NCBI RefSeq assembly: GCF_000213555.1
Contig: NZ_GL891979.1
Coordinates: 997,563-1,016,930 of the forward strand
Source: Dysgonomonas gadei ATCC BAA-286
GTDB taxonomy: Bacteria > Bacteroidota > Bacteroidia > Bacteroidales > Dysgonomonadaceae
Direction of reading: 5' to 3'
DNA: 19,368 bases
A program made the position numbers and the translations under genes. Under the pieces are notes generated by a model. It was not told where the DNA came from, searched no databases, and saw nothing but the letters and a program-made list of their open reading frames with translations. Shown one piece after another: positions 1 to 7,964 of this stretch. Numbering within the stretch: position 1 is the first letter of the stretch; every line of letters starts with the position of its first letter.

Positions 1-17
1 GAGAGAGAGAGAGAGAG
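1..17. repeat. GA dinucleotide tract at the window edge
   Basis: The first 17 bases are an uninterrupted GA dinucleotide run. It touches the window edge, so its true length is unknown. It could be a simple-sequence tract able to vary in length, or an assembly-end artefact. Nothing ties it to a gene inside the window. Confidence 0.8.
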
Positions 18-66
18 CTAATCACACTTGATTCCCTACCCTTATTTTTCCCATTATTATTTTTTC

Positions 67-92
67 AATATTCCTTCCTTTTAAGGAATATT
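67..92. repeat. 10-bp perfect inverted repeat
   Basis: AATATTCCTT at 67-76 is the exact reverse complement of AAGGAATATT at 83-92, with a 6-base loop. Neither side is followed by the T-run needed for an intrinsic terminator in that direction. It could be the hairpin end of a transcript from outside the window or a protein-binding site. Confidence 0.5.
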
Positions 93-264
93 AAAGCTGC
101 ATACACACGTATCAGCAACATTATTATCCGTGCGAGCGTACATACGCGTGATATTATATCATTTTCCGAAGATAAAAACAAATATAAGGTTCGTTTCTTT
201 ACGGACGGAAGTATTTTCGTACCCCGTCATCTTTTTCAATCTATCATTCACATCCATTCTCTGC

Positions 265-389
265 AAAAGTTTCAATACCCCGTGAAAAGGGAATTTCTTA
301 TTGTCTTTATAAAATTTGTCTTCACTCCCTCATTTTTCTGTCCATCGCTTGAGAAAGTACCGGACAGAAATTGGGGTATTGAAATTTTT
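265..389 (+). ncRNA. Predicted three-way-junction RNA element or leader
   Basis: Bases 265-281 pair with 373-389 over 17 bp with a single G-U wobble, closing a 125-base domain. Inside, 335-343 pairs perfectly with 362-370 (9 bp, 18-base loop), and its right arm ends two bases before the closing stem. The remaining arm can fold as 282-286 with 321-325 plus 291-296 with 312-317. The right side of the closing stem ends in a T-run (385-389) on the plus strand. It lies about 90 bases upstream of the surface protein start. It could be a structured leader, an attenuator or terminator, or a small RNA. I do not recognise it as a known family. Confidence 0.45.
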
Positions 390-478
390 ACAGGAAGGTG
401 ATTATAACAGAAAAGCTAAACTAATGAATACAGCCAATAATTGAGTAATCTATTTTATAAACTAAAAAACTAAACTGC

Positions 479-2692
479 ATGAAGCAAACAAACTTTAAAC
501 AAAAACACCGAAAAGGAATAAGATTTAAGATATTGTTGCTACTGGTAACAATATTAGCAGTGAGTCCTGCAATACATGCCCAGGTTACAATAGGAACAGG
601 AGAAGAACCTATTTCAGGGGCTCTGTTACAATTGAAGGATAAAAACAATGTACCGGACAGTACACATAACGCATATAAAGGTCTGGCACTGCCTCGTGTA
701 ACTCTTTCGGAGAAGAAGGAACTTTACCCGATGTTCCTGGCCGATCCCGATAACCCCGCTTCGGGGCCTAACTCCGATTATGCCGCCAATAAGCTGATAT
801 TGGACAAGACTCATACCGGGCTTATCGTCTATAATCTGGTGGAAGACGATGATAAGGAACTCTGTCTGGGATTAAACCAGTGGGATGGTGAGAAATGGAA
901 CTGTTTCCAGCAAAAAGCCTCTCCTGCCCAGTTCGAATTTCATTGTAGTACATTGGAAGTACGCGGCGATTACGGAGATGGCATAGCGCTGAATTCGTCG
1001 AATTACATAAGGGTTGAAGTGGAAATAACCCGCATAGGCTCGTATAGTATTTCCGCTACCTTTGCACCGGGAAATCCACAGGGGGACAATGGTTATTTCT
1101 TTGAGCTGTCAGGTACTTTCTACGCTACCGGTACTTTCTTCATAACGATTCCGGGTACAGGACAACCCAAACTCCATACACAGGGTACAGACCTGCTCAA
1201 CCTTGCCGATGATACTCCAGACCAGTTTATATTAAGTTCCACCGGCAGCGGACCGGATTGTAATTTCGCAGTGAATGTCCGTTCCACAGCGGCACGCCCT
1301 GAATTTGATATTGAGTGCGGAGCTACTGTTGTACAAGGCGCATATTTCGAAGATGTCCCTTTATCTTCCACACCCGGCGTCACAGGCGAACCTAACAGAA
1401 TCAAAGTGACCCTCAGAAATATTCCACCGAGCGCTTTTGGTGCGGTGGCTATTCTGGAAACCAATACGGTAGATGGCTTCTCATTCAAGGGGCAGGCAGT
1501 TCTTTCTTCCAATCCTCAGGATATATATCTGGAAGGCACAGGCATCCCCCGCGGATTGAACGACAAGGTGTTCACCATCACCACCAATAGCGTATCGAAC
1601 GATGCATCGTGTACCGCCACTGTTTATATGCTTATCCCGCGCAAGCGTCTGATGACATTAGGTAATACCAATAACACTTACGGTTATAATCCCGGACTGG
1701 TTTCTCAAAGAAATCCCCCTAATAGCCTTAATACGATGCTTACCGATAAAAATAATTTCGGATACAACCAATGGTCTATCCTGAAATTTGCCGGATTTAA
1801 CAATCTGGGAACAACAGCTGAGGCAAACTTTATTCCATCATCAAACCCAGATGCATGGGGCGATGACAACAGGGATATAGTCGCTTTGGAAACTACTACA
1901 TGGAGGAATATGAGTGCCTCCAAATTGGAATCTTTATTGAAAGGAACCGGTGGGCAGCCAAAGACTGATATTTTTATGATTGGATATGACACTGAATTTT
2001 ATCGGAACAGTAATGCTGCTGACGCGGCCAGATGCGCAGTACTTATAGATTTTCTTAAATCTGGAGGTATTCTAATGATTTGTTCGGAAGCAAATACCTC
2101 GAATGCAAACTTTTTGAACCTGCTCTTCGATAACCCTTCCCCTGCCATTTCATCGGCGAGCGGTGCCGGTGCAGGGAGCAACTATACATTAGGCTTTAAT
2201 AATGTCAATATGAACAGTGCTGCCGCGATGAACATGAAGCCATATTATTGTAAAGACGATGACCCTATATTAAAAGGTCCGTTTGACGATATTCTAGGGA
2301 GAAATTGGGGAGAAGACGCATCAACCACTGTGTTTATGACCAATTTGCCGCTTGATGAGATCATTATATATTCGGGCGCGAGGGAAATAGGTAATACATC
2401 GAGAGATGCAACAGGTGTTACGATCTTCCGTCATAAAGAATATCCCCTGATATTCGTCGGCGACGGTGGTTTTAATTCGGCCGAAGCGAGAACTTATTGG
2501 AATGTGAACTCTGGTGTATGTCCGTTTGTATTGACTACCAAAACGATAAACGGTAAGGTCTATAGCAATTATCCGAGTTACCGCTATAACTTCGGGGGAA
2601 GTGGTAACAGGGTGTACAATACAGCCTTTACAGCCAATGCTTTTGCATGGTGTATTATGAAAGCGGAAGAAATCCGAAGAGCAAACAAATAA
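479..2692 (+). CDS. Secreted multidomain Bacteroidota surface protein
   Basis: The 737-residue product has a signal peptide with a basic start, a hydrophobic core at about residues 17-30 and probable cleavage after Ala34 (AIHA|QVTIG). Residues 35-145 form a module common at the N-terminus of Bacteroidota surface proteins, with a GLALPRVTLS stretch, HTGLIVYNL and a WDGEKWN end. Two similar beta-rich modules follow, at about 152-267 (starting FEFHCST) and 276-384 (starting FDIECGA). The last 350 residues differ: an alternating hydrophobic pattern (DIFMIGYD near 497, LIDFLKSGGILMIC near 522, then FRHKEYPLIFVGDGGF) recalls a Rossmann-like, glutamine-amidotransferase or ThuA-like fold, but no catalytic set is evident. 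There is no type IX sorting domain and no lipobox. Function is unknown; a surface or fimbria-like role is inference. The gene stands alone and ends at a good terminator. Confidence 0.85.
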   Translation: MKQTNFKQKHRKGIRFKILLLLVTILAVSPAIHAQVTIGTGEEPISGALLQLKDKNNVPDSTHNAYKGLALPRVTLSEKKELYPMFLADPDNPASGPNSDYAANKLILDKTHTGLIVYNLVEDDDKELCLGLNQWDGEKWNCFQQKASPAQFEFHCSTLEVRGDYGDGIALNSSNYIRVEVEITRIGSYSISATFAPGNPQGDNGYFFELSGTFYATGTFFITIPGTGQPKLHTQGTDLLNLADDTPDQFILSSTGSGPDCNFAVNVRSTAARPEFDIECGATVVQGAYFEDVPLSSTPGVTGEPNRIKVTLRNIPPSAFGAVAILETNTVDGFSFKGQAVLSSNPQDIYLEGTGIPRGLNDKVFTITTNSVSNDASCTATVYMLIPRKRLMTLGNTNNTYGYNPGLVSQRNPPNSLNTMLTDKNNFGYNQWSILKFAGFNNLGTTAEANFIPSSNPDAWGDDNRDIVALETTTWRNMSASKLESLLKGTGGQPKTDIFMIGYDTEFYRNSNAADAARCAVLIDFLKSGGILMICSEANTSNANFLNLLFDNPSPAISSASGAGAGSNYTLGFNNVNMNSAAAMNMKPYYCKDDDPILKGPFDDILGRNWGEDASTTVFMTNLPLDEIIIYSGAREIGNTSRDATGVTIFRHKEYPLIFVGDGGFNSAEARTYWNVNSGVCPFVLTTKTINGKVYSNYPSYRYNFGGSGNRVYNTAFTANAFAWCIMKAEEIRRANK

Positions 2693-2791
2693 AAATCTTT
2701 CCGATGCAGCTTTTTAAGTAGATTTCTCGTCAAACAATAAAGACGGAATTTCAGATATCGGAGTAACAAATAATATAAGCCCAGACCAGAT

Positions 2792-2836
2792 AGGGGTTGA
2801 CCGTGTTTGAAAAGAAACGGCAGCCCCTGATTTTTT
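2792..2836 (+). terminator. Intrinsic terminator of the surface protein gene
   Basis: Bases 2792-2808 pair with 2815-2828. The base is AGGGG with CCCCT, then a U-G wobble and further pairs with small bulges, and the loop is A-rich. A run of six T follows at 2831-2836. The wobble pair favours the plus-strand RNA, matching the gene ending at 2692. Confidence 0.75.
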
Positions 2837-2886
2837 CTATACCAAGAAAAAAAAAATCAAAATACATCTTTCGCTATCTTCAATAA

Positions 2887-3249
2887 TTATAATCCGAGAT
2901 ATTCTTCTCGTTTCTTTTTGGGAAGTTTTTTTATCACTTCATCTACCGAATGTTGAATCAAATCTCGGATCAACTCATAAGGGACATCGCTTTCGAGTGT
3001 CACCAGATTCCACAAAGGAGTTTTGAAATCCGTTTCGGTTATCCCTTCGTATTTTTCACGCAACTCAATTGATTTTTCGGGATCACATTTAAGATCTGCC
3101 CTGAATATCCCATCTATAGGTTCTAATGGAATATACGCAAACATTTTACCCATCACTTTAAAAACCAAAACATTATGCCCCAGAAAAGGCAATGATTCGT
3201 TACTCCCCTTTATTGACAGACAATATTCCCTGAATTCTTCAATATTCAT
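2887..3249 (-). CDS. MmcQ/YjbR family protein
   Basis: This 120-residue protein matches the MmcQ/YjbR family in length and pattern: a short N-terminal helix (MNIEEFREYCLSIKG), then FLGHNVLVFKVMGKMFAYI, a DLKCDPEKSIELREKY helix, and TPLWNLVTLESDVPYELIRDLI, ending in a basic tail (KKLPKKKREEY). The family has a double-wing, CyaY-like fold and is often described as DNA-binding, but its cellular role is poorly defined. It lies 70 bases downstream of the broken methyltransferase on the same strand, so the two may once have been co-transcribed. A run of T on the minus strand (about 2847-2856) lies just past its end, but I see no strong hairpin before it. Confidence 0.88.
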   Translation of the reverse strand: MNIEEFREYCLSIKGSNESLPFLGHNVLVFKVMGKMFAYIPLEPIDGIFRADLKCDPEKSIELREKYEGITETDFKTPLWNLVTLESDVPYELIRDLIQHSVDEVIKKLPKKKREEYLGL

Positions 3250-3303
3250 AAAATTACTACTTAAATACTTTTATTCAAGAGACCGTAAAGGGACGACTGC
3301 AAA

Positions 3304-3311
3304 CAAACATA
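3304..3311 (-). promoter_or_regulatory. Possible -7 element for the MmcQ/YjbR gene
   Basis: On the minus strand this octamer reads TATGTTTG, matching the Bacteroides -7 consensus TAnnTTTG. It lies about 55 bases upstream of the start codon at 3249. No TTTG is present at the expected -33 distance, so the call is weak. Confidence 0.3.
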
Positions 3312-3319
3312 TTAATCAT

Positions 3320-4005
3320 CTACATCTTCCTTGCGACAATCAGCCTCTCGGGTAAGTCCGACAAATTAATACGTTCTATAATACTTAAGCCCGCGCCGGT
3401 TATTTCTTTCTCAATTTCATCAATACTAAAATAATAAATTTCGGGCATAATACGAATAAACCTCAAAAGTTTCACTAATAAAACGGAAAGAGAGTTCATA
3501 CTGCAAAACAAGGAACAGCGACAATCAACGTACCTTGTGGCTCCAGCAGCTTGTAAAACTGCTTAAATAATGCATTCCTGTTTTCTATATATTGTAAAAC
3601 GTTGAAGGTGGTAATAACCTGAAAAGAAACATCATGAAACATCTCGTCCAATGTTGTTATTTTAATGAAAGAGGCATTATCTATATTTTGATTTTCCCGG
3701 TTTAGTTCTGCGCGTTTCAGCATTCCTCCGGATATGTCTACCCCATATACTTCATTTGCATTTCGCGCTATGCGTAGAGTTATTGCTCCTGTTCCGCATC
3801 CGAAATCAAGAACGGTATCATCAGGCTTGATATGTATTCCGAATTTACTGTTTATGCATTTTACCAAGGCAGAGTTTGCAGCACTCTCTGCTTTGCTCCA
3901 GCCGGATACCCTGTCCCAGAACTTATATGATTTATCCTTCTCCATGTTATTCTGCTCATTTTCATTATACATTCGCCAATTATGAACTATTTCACTACGA
4001 TTCAT
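3320..4005 (-). pseudogene. Class I SAM methyltransferase, frameshifted
   Basis: Two frames together make one methyltransferase of about 228 residues. Frame one (4005 to 3496) holds the Rossmann part: a FWDRVSGWSKAESAANSAL helix, motif I VLDFGCGTGA at residues 65-74, acidic VYGVDIS after strand 2, and ITTFNVLQYIEN near residue 130. It stops just after LIVAVPCFAV. The next frame, entered around 3499-3515, supplies the missing end (MNSLSVLLVKLLRFIRIMPEIYYFSIDEIEKEITGAG and on to 3320). A one-base loss relative to an intact ancestor explains it; the AAAA run at 3505-3508 (plus strand) is a plausible site. It may be a real pseudogene or a sequencing error. The start at 4005 overlaps the stop of the upstream lipoprotein gene by ATGA, suggesting translational coupling; an alternative start is Met21 at 3945. 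The substrate is unknown. Confidence 0.8.
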
Positions 4006-4673
4006 TTATATCGTAAGTCAATAGATTCCGTTCCTAACAATAAGTCCGTTCTCATATCCCTTATTACTATGGAAGGAAAGATAATCCTGTTTCCTTTTTT
4101 CAGTAATTCTTTTTCCTCTTCTATTTCTGTATAGAATGCAATTTCACCAATTTTGGTTTCATCAACAAACACTTCTGTATCAGAAACGAGAGCACCTATC
4201 TGATAACGTGTTCCTCTTATCGGCTTCAAATCTTTTACGAAAACAATATCATATTTTAATACAAAGCTATCTCTGAGTAATTGCGTATCTATTTGCACCT
4301 TTAATAGCGGAAAGGTAATTGCCTTGAATCTTGAAATACCGCTTATCGTATCTATACTTCCATTTTTGTTATTTATAACATGTGTGGTATATATATTAAC
4401 GGCTCCGTTTTTGAAAGGTTTTATATAATATCCCGCCAGATCGGAGTCAATTGAGTCTACAATCCCATTGTCGGTGTGAATACTCAATAAATCATAAGGA
4501 ACATGAATAAGATTTTTCTTTCCTGTCCATAGATTAGTTATTTCGAAATAAAAGGGAGAGTTATCTGCCCTTAACACAGTAATATAGTTTTTTTGCTTTA
4601 CCGAACAGGAAATAAACAACAATATGTAGACCATGATAAATATCATCGGAATATATTTTTTTAAGAATATCAT
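4002..4673 (-). CDS. Putative lipoprotein with GldM-C-like pattern
   Basis: The product has 223 residues. A hydrophobic N-terminal segment (about residues 8-22) ends in LLFISC, a plausible lipobox with Cys23 as the lipidated residue. The rest is predicted beta-rich: SIHTDNGIVDSIDSDLAGYYIKPFKNGAVNIY, then FKAITFPLLKVQIDTQLLRDS. That pattern (an NG turn, a hydrophobic-x-P-x-x-x-G strand, then an F-x-V-x-x-L/F-P-x-P-like segment) resembles the C-terminal beta domains of gliding-motility protein GldM. The likeness is by eye and weak, and the rest of GldM is absent. The gene overlaps the methyltransferase start by four bases, so the two form a coupled pair. Confidence 0.6.
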   Translation of the reverse strand: MIFLKKYIPMIFIMVYILLFISCSVKQKNYITVLRADNSPFYFEITNLWTGKKNLIHVPYDLLSIHTDNGIVDSIDSDLAGYYIKPFKNGAVNIYTTHVINNKNGSIDTISGISRFKAITFPLLKVQIDTQLLRDSFVLKYDIVFVKDLKPIRGTRYQIGALVSDTEVFVDETKIGEIAFYTEIEEEKELLKKGNRIIFPSIVIRDMRTDLLLGTESIDLRYK

Positions 4674-4992
4674 ATTATTATTTTTTAATTTATAGTTTCT
4701 GTTTTAGTATATATTCCAAGTTGTAAAAAAATCTCACATCTCCAACCCTCTAAACAATTGCTCGAATATCTCCTTTTATGGCAAAGATTCGGGTATGCAG
4801 ATGTATGAACAAAACAAAAAGTAAGATCGAGATAAGGCTTAGTTTTTCATACAGGTAGTTTTATTTTTTTGTAAAGATAATATTCCGGCCTACTATCATC
4901 ATCTTTTTCCATTGAAGTTTTAAAACAAGGATTAAATAACTTAAATAAAACCCCTAAAGGAACAATCCTGATTTATCATGTATCAGGCAGAC
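4674..4992. other. AT-rich intergenic region, no feature recognised
   Basis: This stretch of about 320 bases lies between two minus-strand genes. I found no open frame, tRNA or strong hairpin. It must contain the promoter of the 4673 lipoprotein gene and the transcript end of the 5562 gene, but no minus-strand TAnnTTTG octamer and no clear stem-plus-T-run is visible. Confidence 0.5.
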
Positions 4993-5562
4993 TTATTTTC
5001 TCTTACTGGCAGCAATTGTTCTGTTACTCCATTTGTTCATGGCGAATATACCCTTCTTCTTGTAGCGGATATCCTCTACCAGATAGAATGCATCAGCATC
5101 GAAGCGGGTAATCATTGCCACCACTTCATCGAGAGACTTACGGCTGATAACTATTTCAATAATATGTACCTGAGAGACCGCACCTTCGCCCTTTACGAAG
5201 GTTGCCCCTATATTTTGTTTATTGAGATCTTTTATCAATTCCGGAACATCTTTCTTAGTATATACCCTCAATAGCTGGTAGCCGAAGGCGATACGGTTCT
5301 CGACCAGTATTCCCACATAGTTCCCGGCAGCATATCCGGCAGCATAGGCCACATATGCGATGAGACTGTTGGCATGGGCAAATATCTGGGATATAATTAC
5401 CACCCAGATGAATACTTCGAAGAATCCCACAATAGGAGCTTTATACCTTTCACCTTTCGATACGAAAATGATACGCAAGGTACCAAGGGTTACATCACAA
5501 ATACGCCCGAAGAAAATCATCAGGGGCAACAGCCAGGGATAAGTTTCGAAAATTGTAAACAT
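4993..5562 (-). CDS. DUF5698/DUF2179 (UPF0316) membrane protein
   Basis: The 189-residue protein shows three hydrophobic membrane segments at about residues 9-35, 42-62 and 66-88. These contain the family's typical FFGRICDVTLGTLRIIFVSKG and FFEVFIWVVIISQI stretches and a GYAAGNYVGILVENRIAFG region. A cytoplasmic DUF2179 domain follows at about 97-165 (QLLRVYTKKDVPELIKDLN, then GEGAVSQVHIIEIVISRK and DADAFYLVEDIR). This is the normal architecture and length for UPF0316 proteins, whose function is not established. DUF2179 folds are regulatory or ligand-binding in other membrane proteins. No neighbour obviously works with it. Confidence 0.88.
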   Translation of the reverse strand: MFTIFETYPWLLPLMIFFGRICDVTLGTLRIIFVSKGERYKAPIVGFFEVFIWVVIISQIFAHANSLIAYVAYAAGYAAGNYVGILVENRIAFGYQLLRVYTKKDVPELIKDLNKQNIGATFVKGEGAVSQVHIIEIVISRKSLDEVVAMITRFDADAFYLVEDIRYKKKGIFAMNKWSNRTIAASKRK

Positions 5563-5760
5563 GATATACTGTTTTTACGGGTAAGAATATATAAGAGCAT
5601 CTGCACTATAAAGTTACGGAATAATCGCGGTATAAGCCAATGTTTCTATACTATTGTACAATTTTACATTTACGGTCTGGATTCAAATACCTTATTTTGC
5701 AGTATACTATTATTCTTTCATAATACAATCACGCAGGTATTTTAGGTTAATATAAGGTTT

Positions 5761-5812
5761 AAATAAAAAGATAAGGCTGCGCCGGGATGGATGCAGCCTT
5801 ATCTTTTTATTT
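5761..5812. terminator. Perfect 20-bp stem, bidirectional terminator
   Basis: Bases 5761-5780 are the exact reverse complement of 5793-5812, with a 12-base loop. The GC-rich half (GGCTGC with GCAGCC) is next to the loop and the outer half is A/T-rich, giving a T-rich 3' side in both directions. It lies 27 bases past the end of the minus-strand TPR gene, which it most likely terminates. Confidence 0.85.
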
Positions 5813-5838
5813 ACAGCAATCGGTAATTAGCCAATTTT

Positions 5839-6714
5839 TCAATTAAAATATGTGGTCAGTATTTCCTTATATTTCTTGTCGCGACGAATATTATTGAAAT
5901 CCTCATCGGCTTCGATACGTTTTTTGTCCAACACTTCCATTTTTATAGTATATTGCTTTACAATAGATTTTTCAAGCCATTTGTGAGCTTCTTCTTTTTC
6001 TTTAGCGAGGGAATAGTAACATGCCAGATTATAGGCAGCCGATTGGCTTCCTTGTTGTTCTGCCTTCAAGTACAATGACACCAGTTCTTCCCCATATTTA
6101 GTGTGATCTTTCTCTATTTTTCCCAGGCTCAGACAAGCAAACCCCTTTCCCGTATTAGCATCAAGCGAATTAGTATCCAACTCCAGCACCTTATTATATT
6201 TCTCAATAGACTGTTTGTAAAGTGCTGCATCATTTTTGTCCATAGCCAGCTTCAGCAAAGTTTGTCCCCAAACCAGATAGGCCTGTATGAAACGAGGATT
6301 CACATCCACTGCTTTCTGCAACTTGTCGAAGCATTCTTTATACACGCTGTCGTCTTTTTTAAGGTTGGCGTAGAAGATAAGTGCTCCTGCCCACAGCCCG
6401 TACACTTCGGGCGATGGTTTTAGCTGTACTGATTTATTGAACTTCTCGAAGCTTATTTCATACAAACCCGTGTCGGAATCTTTTTCGGCACGCTTCATTG
6501 CCAAAAAGCCCCATATGGCATACAGATCGGCATGCGACGGAGCAGCCTTTACAGCTTCTTCCAACATAGCTGATATTTCGTCCATACTGCCACCTTCAGC
6601 TTCCTTACCTACGGCCATTGCAGCCAGCGATTCGGCTCGCACTTTATTTTCCGTTTCCTGAGCATATGACGAGAGACCGAAGAATAGTAAAAGGGTAAAA
6701 AATAGATGTTTCAT
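5839..6714 (-). CDS. Secreted TPR-repeat protein
   Basis: I start at the ATG at 6714 (MKHLFFTLLLFFGLSSYAQ), because it gives a clean signal peptide; the ATG five codons upstream adds only MGLLI. The mature 273 residues are TPR-like helical pairs: AMLEEAVKAAPSHADLYAIWGFLAMKRA, FEKFNKSVQLKPSPEVYGLWAGALIFYA, FDKLQKAVDVNPRFIQAYLVWGQTLLKLA, IEKYNKVLELDTNSLDANTGKGFACLSLG. It ends with a TPR end-of-group type segment (AAYNLACYYSLAKEKEEAHKWLEKSI, then DEDFNNIRRDKKYKEIL). It is probably a periplasmic scaffold or a protein that binds another protein. No partner is evident; the divergent neighbour is pirin. A strong terminator lies just downstream. Confidence 0.85.
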   Translation of the reverse strand: MKHLFFTLLLFFGLSSYAQETENKVRAESLAAMAVGKEAEGGSMDEISAMLEEAVKAAPSHADLYAIWGFLAMKRAEKDSDTGLYEISFEKFNKSVQLKPSPEVYGLWAGALIFYANLKKDDSVYKECFDKLQKAVDVNPRFIQAYLVWGQTLLKLAMDKNDAALYKQSIEKYNKVLELDTNSLDANTGKGFACLSLGKIEKDHTKYGEELVSLYLKAEQQGSQSAAYNLACYYSLAKEKEEAHKWLEKSIVKQYTIKMEVLDKKRIEADEDFNNIRRDKKYKEILTTYFN

Positions 6715-6740
6715 AATGAGCAAACCCATGTTAGAGGAAA

Positions 6741-6768
6741 CAAATATAGGTATTATTTCGTATATTTG
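6741..6768. promoter_or_regulatory. Paired divergent -7 boxes (TATATTTG)
   Basis: The octamer TATATTTG occurs on the plus strand at 6761-6768 and, as its reverse complement, at 6741-6748. Both fit the Bacteroides -7 consensus TAnnTTTG, one facing pirin and one facing the TPR gene. No matching TTTG is present at the -33 distance for either. It may be a divergent promoter or simply an 8-bp inverted repeat. Confidence 0.3.
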
Positions 6769-6918
6769 TTAAAATATTGGAGGACAATAAAATCTGTTAC
6801 TTTATACAACAGAAGAACGCGTAGTCTTTGGATATATTATATTTTACATTCCGATTTTACAGCTATTAATGTATCTTATTCCCTCCTTTCTGATAAATAT
6901 AAACGAAAATTCAACTAT

Positions 6919-7929
6919 ATGAAAGTAATAAAAATAGAAGAAATGGGATTTCAGTTACAAGTAAAAAATCCCTTTATTGTATGTTTCCATCACAAAGATC
7001 TTTTTCCGAAAGGAAACGGAAAAATGGAGCCTGCTTATTACCTCGAAAGCCGAAGAATCGGTGAAGACTTCGACCATAACGCCCCGTGGCGTATGTATTT
7101 TGGTGATACAGTCCCGGGATTTCCTGTCCACCCTCACCGCGGATTTGAAACAATAACGGTAGTAACAGAGGGCTTTGTTGACCATTTCGACTCCAAAGGC
7201 TCCAAAGGCCGTTACGGACAGGGCGATGTACAATGGATGACAGCGGGAGCCGGTATTCAGCATTCTGAAATGTTTCCCATACTCTCCGAAACCGAAGATA
7301 ATCCGATGGAACTCTTTCAGATCTGGCTCAACCTGCCACGAAAAGATAAATTTGCAACCCCTGCTTATAAAATGCTTTGGAACGAGCAAATCCCCGTTGT
7401 AGAAGAAAAGGATGCAAATGGGCATATAAGCAACATAAAAGTGATAGCCGGAAACTACAAAAATATACAATCGCCCGATCCTTTACCTGCATCATGGGCT
7501 TATAATAGAGGCAATCATGTAAACATATGGCTGATAACGATGCAGCCGGAAGCAGAATTCACCATTCCGAAGGTATCGCCTACGCTCAACCGTATGCTTT
7601 ACCTCTATGAAGGTCGTGAAATGGACTTAGAAGGACAACAGCTTACTGTAAACCATTGTGCCGAGCTTAATGGCAATGAAGATATCGTATTGAAAAACGG
7701 CACCACCGAGAGCCGTTTGTTACTGCTCGAAGGTGAGCCTATCCGTGAGTCGGTAGCTACATACGGTCCTTTTGTGATGAATACCCGCAACGAAATAGAA
7801 CAGGCCATTGCCGATTATGAAGCTACACACTTCGGCGGGTGGCAATGGTATAGCCCCGGGCCTGTAAATGAAAGTGGAGACGGACGATTTGCCGATTATG
7901 AGAATGGCAAACAAGTGGAGAAACCTTGA
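6919..7929 (+). CDS. Pirin family protein
   Basis: I choose the ATG at 6919 (MKVIKIEEMGFQ), giving 336 residues. The frame is open upstream to 6706, but that extension does not look like pirin and runs through the divergent promoter region. The N-terminal cupin has the pirin metal site: His71 and His73 in FPVHPHRGFETIT, and His115 and Glu117 in GAGIQHSEMF. The C-terminal cupin follows, with GPFVMNTRNEIEQAI near the end, typical of the family. Pirins are iron-binding non-haem bicupins; some act as quercetinases and others in redox-linked regulation, so the substrate is not predictable. A nucleotidase-like gene follows 35 bases downstream on the same strand. Confidence 0.93.
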   Translation: MKVIKIEEMGFQLQVKNPFIVCFHHKDLFPKGNGKMEPAYYLESRRIGEDFDHNAPWRMYFGDTVPGFPVHPHRGFETITVVTEGFVDHFDSKGSKGRYGQGDVQWMTAGAGIQHSEMFPILSETEDNPMELFQIWLNLPRKDKFATPAYKMLWNEQIPVVEEKDANGHISNIKVIAGNYKNIQSPDPLPASWAYNRGNHVNIWLITMQPEAEFTIPKVSPTLNRMLYLYEGREMDLEGQQLTVNHCAELNGNEDIVLKNGTTESRLLLLEGEPIRESVATYGPFVMNTRNEIEQAIADYEATHFGGWQWYSPGPVNESGDGRFADYENGKQVEKP

Positions 7930-7964
7930 GATTTTCGAAAGAATAAACTATACAATAACAAAAA

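Larger units (their letters stand above)
18..478. other. Non-coding region upstream of the surface protein gene
   Basis: No credible reading frame was found here on either strand. The stretch is AT-rich. It holds a perfect 10-bp inverted repeat (67-76 with 83-92) and a strongly foldable element (265-389), both listed separately. I found no clear TTTG / TAnnTTTG promoter on the plus strand, so the promoter of the gene at 479 is not identified. Confidence 0.6.

Noticed and set aside
1120..1512. Minus-strand open frame of 130 codons inside the surface protein gene
   Set aside because: It is antisense to a clearly coding gene, has no recognisable domain and has low-complexity composition, so it is a shadow frame.
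3496..3515. Programmed -1 frameshift in the methyltransferase
   Set aside because: There is no slippery heptamer of the X-XXY-YYZ type and no clear downstream hairpin, so a mutation or sequencing error is simpler.
6706..6918. In-frame N-terminal extension of pirin by 71 codons
   Set aside because: It has no pirin-like sequence, is rich in Tyr, Arg and Lys, and runs through the divergent intergenic region. The ATG at 6919 fits the family length.
6955..7470. Minus-strand open frame of 171 codons opposite pirin
   Set aside because: Pirin is well supported on the plus strand with its metal site. The antisense frame shows no family features.
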